Positions 34,011-44,615 of a stretch of 64,000 bases of DNA are shown here, in pieces. Numbering within the stretch: position 1 is the stretch's first letter; each line of letters begins with the position of its first letter. The notes below the pieces were generated by a model. The model saw only the letters and a program-made list of their open reading frames with translations. It made no database searches and was not told where the DNA came from. The translations under genes and the position numbers were made by a program. This DNA is from Amphiura filiformis. Taxonomy: Eukaryota > Echinodermata > Ophiuroidea > Amphilepidida > Amphiuridae. The stretch covers positions 30,378,848-30,442,847 of the forward strand of contig NC_092641.1 of NCBI RefSeq assembly GCF_039555335.1, read 5' to 3'.

Positions 34011-35218
34011 TTAAGGGAACAACCCAAAAGTTCGATGAAGCCCTATAAAGTATAACAAACGAACGTCCTTTCGTTAGGCTGCGATCACATAGAAGTATAC
34101 TATTCGGGTATACGGTGCACGTTTTGCAGGTTCACGCGTATAGCTTAAATCGAGCAAGGCAATTTCATAGTACCGGGTCACATAAGGCTACGATCGCATA
34201 GAAGTATACTATTCGGGTATACGATGCACGTTTTGTAGGTGCACGCGTATAGCTTAATTCGAGCAAGGTAATTTCATAGTACCGGGTCACATAAGAGCAA
34301 TTCGAAAAGGCCGTATACCTGCGTTTAGTATAGTGGGAATCGCGCGTGTGTGATTTTAGTGCAGCGTATACCGTCCAAATTTTAAAAACCTAAACCATAT
34401 GTGGGTAAATTCATTTTTTTAACAGATGCACTATCTAATTCTGCACATTATGACACCTCATTGAATGCAATGTGACCTCAAGAAGTAAAGTTACAAGCAT
34501 TTGATAAGACGAAGAAAATGGGTAAACTGACATACTTGCTATTCGCTATACGAAATACGCTCATTGATCAGGCTGAGTTCACATAGTATACTCCTATATG
34601 AACTCAGCCTGATCGAATGAGCGTATTTCGTATAGCGAATACCGTATACCGTATACTTCTATGTGAACTCAGCCTTAGGGAGGCATAGGAGGGAAGGGTT
34701 CAAAAAGTCCGATTACGTTTGTAAAAAAGTAGTTATAACATCGGTCAAAGTTGATCTTTTTTAAGGATTTAATATATAAATTTTAGTATTTTCTGAAGTA
34801 CGATATTGACATTTTACAGTGGTTGCTTCGAAATAATTTCAAATCAATATACTAGAGTGCAGTACTCGCAACCTGCAATTTGTAAGTTCATTTTTAATCA
34901 GCTGTACCGCACCTTGATTCTTTTTTATTTGAAAATCCAGCAAGTCATAATTTTTTCGTGCCCAGAAAGGTATGAAGAAAAATATTTTAAAATAAAATAG
35001 AATATTGGTTTCTTCCATAAACGTGATCAATATCATTGCATTGTTGCACTCCTCCACATCCCCATCCACCATAGCGACGGTCCTGTATCCTATGAATCCG
35101 GGTTGGAATTTTCGATATTTGAAAACTTACGTTAGAAGTGAGGGGGGAGGGGGTTAGCCTTCTAACGAAAGGACTTTCGTTTATAGGGCTTCATCGAACT
35201 TTTGGGTTGTTCCCTTAT
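34011..35218. mobile_element. 1.2 kb TIR element (gggaacaacccaaaagttcg)
   Basis: GGGAACAACCCAAAAGTTCG at the left is exactly inverted at the right. The TIRs extend about 60 bp, to 'cctttcgttag'. A 598 bp element is nested at 34077-34674. A truncated copy without that insertion is at 27892. Confidence 0.9.
34077..34674. mobile_element. Nested TTA-flanked element with internal 109-bp duplication
   Basis: Flanked by TTA on both sides (34074-34076, 34675-34677). Inverted ends GGCTGCGATCACATAGAAG and 'cttctatgtgaactcagcc'. The first 109 bp are directly repeated (34077-34185, 34186-34294). The copy at 27892 shows the empty site 'tttcgttaggg', confirming a 3-bp TSD as in PIF/Harbinger elements. GTATAC words are abundant. 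Confidence 0.85.
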
Positions 35219-36745
35219 AAGAACCATTCATTATCATTGTTAACTTAAACCTGTTCAAGCAATTAATTAAAAGTGCTTGCCTAAAAACAGAATAACTTGG
35301 ATGTTAATACTTGACCTAGTGTTTCAATTGTCATGAAGGTGACTGGGTATGGTGCCTTTTGTTTGTGTTTGTTTGAAACTGCTTTTGGAATAACAATACA
35401 AGGTTAAACATGGAAGTTTATAAAAAAAACCTATTAAATAACCTAAAGGAAAAAAAACACATTTGTGGCAACAATGAGCCTTGCATTGAAAGTCATATTT
35501 AAAATGTGTTGAGTACCACCCCAAAGTTTCCCTATATACACCCCCTACTACCCACCTCACACACCTCTTCACTCACCCCACGCCCGATAGGCCTATAGGG
35601 CGTACATAACTTACCGGTATAATAATATTTATATAGCACGTTATAGCTATACATTTAAAAAGTATAGCCCTATTATGACAAATAGGCCTACATGTCAAAT
35701 TAAAAACAAACCCGAACACAAGCCTGAAGGGTGTAATGAAAATGCCAACCCGCGATGGGGGGGGGGGGGGGGGGTCAAACAAAATTCACCTGGAGATAGG
35801 AGGGACAGAAAATAAAATCCCCTATAATAACACACTCATTTTTCTTGGTTTGGACAGTACAACGTGCGTCTCTTAATACGGACTAACCTAGGTAAACAAA
35901 CAAACAGACAAAATGGTCGACATAATCATGGAAACCATATTTGCCATTGCAGGCTATCACCATGATCAAGGAAGCAAATATCCAAAATTTCTTGAAATAT
36001 GGGCTAAATTTGGACTTGCTCAACAGCCATCAACCCTTTTTACCTCATTGATCTGTTAAAAGATAAAATTGAAATTTGGAATGAAAACAATTGTAGGAAA
36101 ATATTCTGGGTTTCGGTTTTGATTACATTATATATATTTGACTGACATTTTGTTTTATTAGTTATTATTTCTATTATCCGTAATCATGACATTTTTCTGC
36201 ATGGCAAAATGCTTGTTAGTTTTCTAACCAAATAGCAGCACCTCCTTACATATGACTGATATAAGTGACTGGGGTACTAAAAGTTAATTATAGTCTGCAA
36301 ATATTTTGTGACAAAGGAGATGTTGCATTTCAATAGTAAATGCTCGTAAGAAGATGATTCTGTCGTTTTGAAATAGGGACAAGACTCACCAGTGTTTGCG
36401 TGTGATTGTCTGATCATATAAAATGATATTAAAATGTCGTAAAATACTACCATTGTAAATTTAATGCATCGATTTGGAGATGCAACAGTTGGGAGATGGG
36501 GATTTGAGTTTATTTGATTTGATTTTATTGTTTTGTCCATGAGATATTGCAAATTGATGAGAGAATATTAAAATACACAAATACATGTCCTATCTTGAAA
36601 TATACCAAACAATGATTCCTTTGGAAACAAAACGAAACAAATATACATGATATAGAAAGTGCCCGTAACTTTTTTCGTAGATATGAATAGATATCTATTG
36701 AACCACACATTAAAAAGAGGATGCTAAAATCATGAAATACCCCTT
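35219..36745. other. No gene recognised; poly-G run
   Basis: Contains an unusually long G run at about 35757-35774, a possible assembly or replication slippage site, in otherwise AT-rich DNA. Nothing coding. Confidence 0.45.
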
Positions 36746-36943
36746 TAACTCTCTCCACACTGTCGACTGCAGACGACAAGTTAAAAAAAAAAATCAAAAT
36801 TCAAATAATTTCAGAATTGTAAATTTTCATGACCATATTTGGAATCAGCATGAAAAATGCATTAAAATGAGTACAAACAAGCCTAGTATTGGTTCAGTGG
36901 TTCTTAAGATAGCTCTTGATATTTTGAAAAAATATCTTAAAAC
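36746..36943. repeat. Dispersed ~190 bp repeat, copy 1
   Basis: From 'ctctccacactgtcgactgcagacgac' through 'tcttaagatagctcttgatattttga' this closely matches 58936-59115. It is not coding; shared open frames merely reflect the repeat. Confidence 0.85.
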
Positions 36944-37084
36944 TTTTTATGTTAAGGGCCTATGGCTAGCACGCATATCATTAAGAAATAGTTTGCATAG
37001 TACCTACTCCAGAAATTGCTTACTTAGTGTAAATGATGTCGTGGACTGATTGGCTATGATAAGGGATACAAATTACAATTGGGG

Positions 37085-37350
37085 TATATGGTTTAGATGG
37101 TTTAGAACTCAGTTATGGTTTGCCAAATACAGGGAGCATCGAGCGGAACTGGCGCCAACCCATATAAATCGGAAGGTTGCATGTTTGAACCTCGGCAACG
37201 CTATTGTGTTGTGCCCTTGAGTATTGGCACTTCATCTTGATTACTCCCCTCCACCCAGGTGTATAAATGGGTACCCAAATGGGAGATTTGGGCTACAAAG
37301 TCGCCCGTCGAGTAATCCTGCTTTCAATGCAGAAGAGACCTGGATTAGAT
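37085..37350 (+). mobile_element. tRNA-derived SINE, 3' part split by an insertion
   Basis: A tRNA-like head with a B-box-like word (gtttgaacctc at about 37187) is followed by a body reading 'ttgtgcccttgagtattggcactt' and 'acccaggtgtataaatgggtacc'. That body style is common in SINEs of marine animals. The sequence is interrupted at 37351 by a CCGGGG element and continues at about 37747. The A box is weak. Confidence 0.55.
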
Positions 37351-37738
37351 CCGGGGGGGGTAGGCCTACTCAAGTTTGGTTTTGGTAGGGACGTGCCGCT
37401 GAGATTTTGGAAGTAGACCCATAAATATACCAATTTGTCAAGAAATTTGGATCGGACCCATTGATATACCAAAAGTCAAAATTTTCGGCCGAATTTACCC
37501 AAAATTGTCTTAGTTTTTACAATTTTTCCCAAAATTTTGGGAAAATTTTGAAAATGTTGGCTAGATTAAGGAAAAATTGGGCTGTTTTCCGAAAAAATTG
37601 TGAAAATTTTGAAAAAGGACCCATTCATATACCAAAATAGGCTTTGAAAAAGGGGTCATTGATATACCAGAAGGCTGAAAATGCTACCCATGTTTGCGGC
37701 ACGTCCCCGTATGGTCATTTGTACTGAGTACCCCCCGG
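37351..37738. mobile_element. CCGGGG-ended element with perfect 8-bp TSD
   Basis: CCGGGGGGGG at the left and CCCCCCGG at the right; GATTAGAT occurs at 37343-37350 and 37739-37746. The interior repeats 'acccat..atataccaa'-type phrases, and inverted 'gggacgtgccgc' and 'gcggcacgtcccc' lie near the ends. Inserted in a SINE. Confidence 0.9.
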
Positions 37739-37914
37739 GATTAGATCAATGGAATTATCGACTATTTATGCTGCTTGCTTTCGAGATAAAGTACTGAATT
37801 TGAGATTTTAGGAGCATGACGTGAAAAAGGTGAAATTAAAACGGAAATTCTGACAAAACAATAATAGATAGACCCACACGATGTGCTTTACAGAGGTGGG
37901 AAATATCTTTCCGT

Positions 37915-38100
37915 AGCGAATTATATTAGTTTGAAACGCTAAAAAATGAATTCCGAAAAAAGCTCGTGGACGGATGTAAGCCTATAAAATTCATAAATCT
38001 TACACTAAACGACACAATTTCATACCTAATTTTAACACCAGGATTAAAAAAAAATGTATATCCAAGCACAATGTTTTTAACTAACATTACTGAAGAAAAA
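37915..38100. repeat. Dispersed repeat, copy 2 of 2
   Basis: Partner of 32775-32960, with the shared ordered phrases given there. Confidence 0.5.
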
Positions 38101-39240
38101 AAAATATTGCTTTATATTTGACAGAGAAAATTAATTTCGTAGCAAAAAGGTGTATATCTGAATTGTGCTGATTTTAACATGTATCGATCGACTTTTAGCG
38201 CGACTATGTTGTAGAAAATATATGAACGCATCACCAAGTTGTGCAAGCTTATACATTTGTTAAAGTGTTATATTAAGGGATGGATTTATATGTGTGTAAT
38301 TGGAGGAGAAATGGGAGGATTTTGGCATGTTTGCTGTGATTGTTTGCCTAGCAATATTGATCACAAGTACACAATTGATGGTGCATATCAAGGACCAAAC
38401 TCTATAGTTTTATATTTGAGCACGATCACTTCTGTAAGGTCATGGGAAATTATGTAAATCGGCTTTTATATTTGATGTTGCATATCGGCTCACGCACTTT
38501 TTTTTTGTACCCAGTATTTCACAAAGTCCCTGTACTCTGATGACCCTATGACTTTTTGCTGGTATGGTGAGCACTTTAAACAATTAATTATAGTACTTAC
38601 CTCCTACTTTAGGAACATGCATATGCCTTAATGTATGTCGACCATGTCAACAACCCAGGGTAGTTTTACATGGTTGGAAAAGTCTATTTCCTTTCGCTAT
38701 TTTGCCAATCATAATTCATAAATTGTCCAACTTTTTTGACAAAAAAGAGCTTTGCAACTATTCCGCCAGCAAGGAAACACACATTTATGTGTATCCAGTG
38801 CGTCCTTTACGTTTAAATAGTTCAGTTTATTGTCAAGTTGTGCCTATATACGCCATATTTACGGAATTGATGATACGAGCTGATACGGAATTTTTGAACC
38901 CAAATTTCTTGAAATATACATTACCTCTTTAACTTCTCGCCACGAAATTGGATTCATAAGAAGGTCAAATACAAGCCTTCCATTATGGCTGGTATCATCA
39001 TCTCGATTGGTGTCTTGTGTTAGTATTATTCCATATTTTGCTGGTAGAAGTTCAATGAAACCCTCCATAATTCACGACTTCTGTCACTTGTGTTATAAAC
39101 TCGATGTGTTTACTATATTGTCGCTCGGGTCCGCGACTAATCGCAGGGACCGGTCTATCATTAGCTATTCTATACACTTTTCAATAGCCTTATTGTGATG
39201 TGTGGGAGTTTTAAAAGCCGAGCCATGAAAAAAATATAAT
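38101..39240. other. No feature recognised
   Basis: AT-rich DNA. Open frames at 38239-38457 and 38702-38932 lack any recognisable domain. Confidence 0.4.
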
Positions 39241-39248
39241 GCGAGCAC

Positions 39249-39507
39249 CCGGGGGGGGGGCATCAACTTTAGAGGTGACGGTATGTGCCTGTCAATATAT
39301 GCCCCTCTTTTGAAGCCGACTATACCCGATGACCAGGCACCTTCAGTTTTCAAAATATTATACCCAATGACCCCTTTTTCATTTTGATTGTACATATGAC
39401 CCTTTTTTTAATAAAAAAAACCCCAACGTTTTGTACTGATATGCGCCTACTTAGCGACGCTTGTAGGCACATATACCCATATCAATTCTAAAGTTGAGTG
39501 CCCCGGG
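39249..39507. mobile_element. CCGGGG-ended element, short
   Basis: Left 'ccgggggggg', then 'catcaactttagaggtgacgg'; right 'ctaaagttgagtgccccggg'. Flanks GCGAGCAC (39241-39248) and GCGAGCGC (39508-39515) give an 8-bp TSD with one mismatch. Confidence 0.8.
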
Positions 39508-39645
39508 GCGAGCGCATACTGCGGGCCAATGAACAATGAGATAGTGGCTTTTCTGATATAGCTTTGAGGAACTGTTGAAGTATAAATCAGCCAACGAGTA
39601 GGTGTGTCCAAATTGCACATCTTGAATTGAGACCAAGACATGCTG

Positions 39646-39926
39646 TTATTTCAATTGTTATACCGTTCCGGTTGGTTTATTACCTACCATTGCCTACGAG
39701 ATGCAGTTCTAAGGTGACAGAGGGACAGGTCTGCAATTCGATTCCACAACCATTCATACCTTTCATCTGTTTTATTGTATTATCGTGCGAATTGCTCCGT
39801 GGTACCTTACGGGTACCTGAATTTTATTTGAATGAAGGTGACTCTGTCATGCTCGACGTCATATTGCATAATTTCTATACAGTATATGCAATAAACCAAC
39901 CAGAACAGTATAACAATTGAAATAAT
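39646..39926. mobile_element. 281-bp MITE (attgttataccgttcc ends)
   Basis: 'tatttcaattgttataccgttccggttggtttatt' style left arm (about 35 bp) is inverted at 39891-39926. No coding content. Confidence 0.8.
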
Positions 39927-39929
39927 AGG

Positions 39930-40330
39930 CAGTTCTAAGATAGGTTAAGAAGAATATAACGTCACAATTCTGTATTATTATTCAAGGTTGTAACGTGTGT
40001 CTATGCTGTCATGTAGGCCTACCTGGCAACAGACACGCCCCCGGTACAAACAGATGAAATTTGTAGAAAAGCGTGATTATGACAAAAACATTAAAAATGA
40101 TACTTTGAGGTATTGTTTTTCAATTTTGTATGGCAGATCATACGTACACATGTGCTGAGGTCAAAAAGGTAAAAATTTTGTTTTTGACCCCTGACTCACC
40201 TGTCATTCCAAACAACCCCTTAACACAGAATTAAGAATTAGACGACTTTAGGATTGAGGTTTAGAGTTACCATCAGAGCCCGCACCAGCATGGGGCTCAG
40301 AGCAGTCCCGGAGGCTTAATTTTTTTCTGC
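39930..40330. other. No feature recognised
   Basis: Nothing supportable between the MITE at 39646 and the fold-back at 40337. Confidence 0.4.
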
Positions 40331-40336
40331 AACCAT

Positions 40337-40432
40337 AACGGGACGCAAAAATTTTATAACCCATAGGAACACATAGGATAGGGTTAGGGTAAGTGTTAGG
40401 GTTAGGATTTGATAAAATTTTGCGTCCCGTTA
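40337..40432. mobile_element. Second fold-back element with telomere-like core
   Basis: Inverted ends AACGGGACGCAAAAATTTTA and 'taaaattttgcgtcccgtt' flank 'gatagggttagggtaagtgttagggttagg'. Architecture as at 23247-23367, but the end sequences are unrelated. Confidence 0.8.
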
Positions 40433-40754
40433 GGCCAAAAAAAATTATTGTGTTGCCCCCAAATGGGAAAGTTGGGTCGGACGGTCGGACGGTCGGATTT
40501 TTTTTTCAAACCTTCAGTTTTTAAAAATCCCCTCAAATATTAAATAATGCTTCTTCAAATAGGGGACATTTGTCAATTTTGACTTCTGGATACCTACCTG
40601 TTAGACATCAATTAAAGACTAGTCTTTCAATAAAATATTAATGTTAAGTGAAAAACATTGAGCAAATCTGTAAAAATCATCATTCCAAACATAATCCTGA
40701 TTTTTCAGGATTTAGGGTCGGTCGGTTGAGGGCAACACAACAATTTTTTGGGCC
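40433..40754. mobile_element. GGCCAAAAAAA-ended, TTA-flanked element
   Basis: GGCCAAAAAAAATTATTGTG at the left, inverted at the right as 'cacaacaattttttgggcc'. TTA precedes it and TTTA follows. 'ggtcggacggtcgg' words inside. PIF/Harbinger-like by 3-bp target. Relatives at 40889 and 61589. Confidence 0.75.
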
Positions 40755-40888
40755 TTTATGGTTGCAGAAAAACATTGCGCGTCCCGGAGCAGGTAGGCGT
40801 ACATGTAGGCCCCATGTACTTTTTGTTATTGGTTGTTTCCGCGGATCATATTGGTTCCAGCCAGATTTCAAGTGCGATTTTCTAGTTA

Positions 40889-41088
40889 GGCAAAAAAAAA
40901 AATGGTTTGTTTGTCCATCCATCTCAAGAGTTAAACCAGTAGAGTGATGTGTGTTTTGACTTATTTACCAGTCTTCAAATTGTCAGTTTCAAGTGCAATA
41001 TCTGTAAAAAAACGAAAAATCCGACCTACCGACCCAACTGTTTCATAAGCCTCTATGGACAAACAAACCTTTTTTTTTTTTTTTGGCC
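40889..41088. mobile_element. GGC(C)AAAAAA-ended, TTA-flanked element, 200 bp
   Basis: Left 'ggcaaaaaaaaaaatggtttg' and right 'caaacaaacctttttt...ggcc' are inverted. TTA lies at 40886-40888 and 41089-41091. 'ccgacctaccgaccc' inside links it to the other two copies. Confidence 0.75.
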
Positions 41089-41438
41089 TTATGCATTTCT
41101 CGTGTTTTAATGGTTTAAAGGTCAGGTTGTCTTATAGCCTTTCAAACTAGGTAGACTTTATAAATATAATACTACGTAAAGTATATGTACCTTGAATGAA
41201 AAGCCGACCATCTTTGTAAAATTGTGACCTTTTGTTTTGAAGATATACATGAAGTTTCCCAAAAGGCCTCAACATTTTTGGTATTTTGGGAAATTTCATG
41301 TATATCTTCAATACGAAACTGATGGTTGGGATTTCCTCCCAGTTATATGCAATTTAAGTACATATTATTAGATTTAATATACAGTTTACTTCGATGACTA
41401 TTAAATGTCAAAATGTCAATTTTTTAGGGGGTACTACA

Positions 41439-41636
41439 CAGGCCCGTACGCAGGGGGTGCGGGGGGTGCGTCACCCCCCAAATTTGCAGGTTTTTACGGG
41501 TTTTCGTCAAAATTGTCCAAATTTTGGAAAGAAAGTCCACTTTTCACAAAATTGTCCCCCCCCCCCCCCCCTTGGGAAAAAGGTCCACTTTTTCAAAATC
41601 AGCACCCCCCCAAACAAAATCCTGCGTACGGGCCTG
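41439..41636. mobile_element. hAT-type MITE with perfect 8-bp TSD
   Basis: CAGGCCCGTACGCAGG and its inverse bound 198 bp. GTACTACA occurs at 41431-41438 and 41637-41644. C- and G-run interior. Confidence 0.9.
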
Positions 41637-41835
41637 GTACTACACCCATGTGCCAATTTTTTGCCTATTTTTGCATTTTTCTCAAAAATTATAGCATATT
41701 GGTGACAAGTAAGATAGGCCTATATATATTATAGGGGCAAGGACTACAACTACTCCACTGGAAAATTCAGCAACTCAAAGCAAGTAGTTATTGATTTATT
41801 GATCAAATATTGGTTTTCCCTCATTTTTGACTGTA

Positions 41836-42128
41836 AAGCGCTCCACAGACTCCGAGTATTGTACGTACAATATTGTATGCAACATATCTATGTTATTTAA
41901 TCTATTGCCATTCTATTTCCAGTAATGTTTAAGTTCTAACGAATGTTTGATGACGAAAAATCGATAATATGTTACATGTAATATCTAGTAGAAATATATT
42001 ATCGATTTTACGTCATCAAACATTCGTTAGAACTTAAACATTACTGGAAATAGAATGGCAATAGATTAAACAACGTAGATATGTTGCATACAATATTGTA
42101 CGTACAATAAAAAGTCTGAATACTGCTT
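41836..42128. mobile_element. Long near-perfect palindromic MITE, TA-flanked
   Basis: Arms of about 110-115 bp (41857-41970 and 41995-42112) are almost exact inverse copies around a short AT loop. Example words are TATTGTACGTACAATATTGT and AGTTCTAACGAATGTTTGAT. Flanking TA with AAGC/GCTT ends suggests a Tc1/mariner-type target. Confidence 0.9.
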
Positions 42129-43764
42129 TACTCCACAACTGTTGTCTGCGCTGAAATAAAATTTCCAGTGCAGTACATGTAGTCATTGCCCCTATATGCC
42201 TACATAATCTTACTTGTCCCCAATGCGCTATAATTTTTGAGAAAAATGCAAAAATAGGCACAAAATTGGGCAGGGGTGTAGTAGCCCCTTAATCATTTGT
42301 CATAAAACTTGTATCATATCACAAATATCACAGAATCAAATTTATTTGATATCAGGAAGACATTCCTCGTATTCAGAATGCAATATTTGTTGTGTCTGAT
42401 TTGCTCTCAGGTCCCACAAAATGCACTGTGCAAATGTACTGTACAAAGGATGCCCTCCAAATAATCGATGCGCAGTTATTAACCTTTAAATATCGACTTG
42501 TTCGGTAGTTTAATTAATAACGTAAAGGCGTATTATTTTCTCATTATTGCCATGGTAACTGCAGTTATTATCCTATCACTGCCTATAAAGCTTTCACCTT
42601 AAGTCACTCGGCTTCACATTGCAACTTTTGAGTAGCAGCCCATAATGTTTTTTAATCGCTGAGAGTGAATACTTTTTAAGTATTTTGAAAGTATCAACAA
42701 GAACCTACTACATTAAAACTGTCACTTAAAAACAGTATTCAATCTTACGAGTGGACACACAATACAGTTAATATGTGAGTTGAAGATTTGCTGTTAATAT
42801 TCAACGAGCAATTACTCATGATTCTATTCATACATTATGTCTGCCTTTTTTACATATATTTTATTTAACTAACAAAAGGTTTTATCTTGCGTCGAATGGA
42901 ACGTTCTTTAATCATTTTGCTTTCTGACATTTCCAGATTGGTTACGTCACGCCAGGGAGCAATAAATAATATACACACAGTTTTGAGTGAATGAGTGAAT
43001 GACTTTGTTTCTTATTATTTCATTTTTAAGCAATGGAGAACAGTTCCAACGAAGGGAACGATGCATGATGCAGTCATGTCTACAGTAGAATTCATCTCGA
43101 CCTTTGCAGGACTTAAACCCCATTAAAAGCTATTAAACCAAGATAACACTCATTGAAACAGCTCAACTGATTAAATCGGATCTTCTCTGGTTGTGCACAA
43201 GTGTCTGTTTTACATGTGCGATATCGCAATAAAGCTAGTATTATAGCTTCAGTTGGGTAACCGATTATAAAGGAAACGAAAGGAAACAATGGTATGTGTA
43301 CAGCTGTGTACCTTTGTTCACGAAATGAGACAATGGCGTGCTTTTTGTAAACCAGCATTCTTGAAAATGAGCAACATAATGATTGTTGACTTGGAAATAA
43401 TTTCTTCATATTTTTGGTGTTATTTGTCGTTTACATATCCTTCCTAAAACACAAAAGTGCGACCTTCTCCAAACACCTAAATTAGCTAAAAATTTAGGAC
43501 ATGTTACAAAACTATATTTTCTAGAATTTCATAGAATAATTTAAATGTAGCTTGTACCGTTTTTTTGTGGCATCCTTCAGAACGGAGCGGTCCGTTACCA
43601 ATATAACTCAATATTTTCGGTCAAATCTCCATTCAATTAACACGGGGAGTTGGCTAGCTATGAGCTAGCTATGCTTTGCCCTCACTCATATTCTACGAAA
43701 GTGCGACTATTTCTGAACATCTAACCTAGCTGTAATTTTAGGTCATGTTACAGAAATATATTTG

Positions 43765-44507
43765 CTACAGCTCAACTTACCATACTTTGCCTAACCAGAC
43801 AGTCCATTCCAAAATTGTTACTACACCTTTACATTTCATCGAATCTCTTTTTGATGTCTGTCATTTTGAACATCATACTTGAAAGATGTATGCTATGTAG
43901 AAACTTTATTTTGCAATTTCATAATTTGCATATTATTAGCATATTTGCAAGAAAAAACATGAAAATCAATAAATACCTATATTTTTCACAATTTCAATAT
44001 TTTATTAGATATTAAGCATGTAGGCCGTTTGTTATGACTTGATGAATGAAACTGTTAGACAGATTTTGATATTTTTGCTTATTTTTCCTTTTTTGCCCCA
44101 AAATGTGTAAAAAACACAATTTTTTGGATGATCTATATTTTCTTTGAATATTTATCAAATTTCTTAATTTAGGTATAATACAGTGCAGAAAAAGATGTCA
44201 AAAAAATCTGTTAAAACAGATTTCCAATAAATTGTTCCATTTTAATTTTTGGGTTAAATACTCAATTTTCATAAAATGAAAACATGTCCATTTCACTTTT
44301 TCCTCGAGATGTACTATAATATCAAGGTTACGGATATATTATAATCTTTCTGGTCTCCGCTGCTCCATAAGATACCTATTGTTATGAATGATCAATGAAA
44401 AGGTTCAGAACTGGGCTACTAATGGTCTATAGTTATTTTCATGAATGTGTCAACTCAAAAATCATTCAAGGTCGAATGTAGGCAAAGTACGGTAAGTTGA
44501 GCTGTAG
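43765..44507. mobile_element. MITE upstream of the GPCR (CTACAGCTCAACTTACC ends)
   Basis: CTACAGCTCAACTTACCATA at the left and 'tacggtaagttgagctgtag' at the right are inverted; 743 bp, non-coding. It lies ~110 bp before the GPCR start region. DNA just left of it holds a ~75 bp direct repeat (about 43455 and 43695, 'gtgcgac...taatttagg.catgttaca'). Confidence 0.8.
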
Positions 44508-44615
44508 AAGTTTGGAGAATAAATTAAATATTGGCTGGTTATTTTTCACACAGTGATGTTAACTAGTCAAGTGCCCATTCTTCCAACATACATCATTTGT
44601 AGAGGTCACGCGTCA

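Larger units (their letters stand above)
41423..42292. mobile_element. GGTACTACACC MITE nested in family P, itself carrying two insertions
   Basis: Left 'ttagggggtactaca' and right 'ggtgtagtagccccttaa' match the copy at 18521-18860. Comparison shows two extra blocks here, 41439-41636 and 41836-42128. Confidence 0.85.
41150..42440. mobile_element. Diverged family P element carrying a nested insertion
   Basis: 41190-41420 contains the palindromic core ('gaaaagccgaccatc', 'gatatacatgaa.tttccc' and its inverse). 42293-42430 continues the right arm ('tcataaaacttgtat', 'tcgtattcagaatgcaat', 'gctctcaggtccca'). The block between (41423-42292) is a separate TTAA-type element. Confidence 0.75.

Noticed and set aside
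37085..37210. Functional tRNA gene
   Set aside because: Only a B-box-like word is seen, no cloverleaf could be drawn, and the downstream body is SINE-like.
41394..41734. Overlapping frames of ~105 codons
   Set aside because: They cross the boundaries of nested MITEs and arise from C/G runs.
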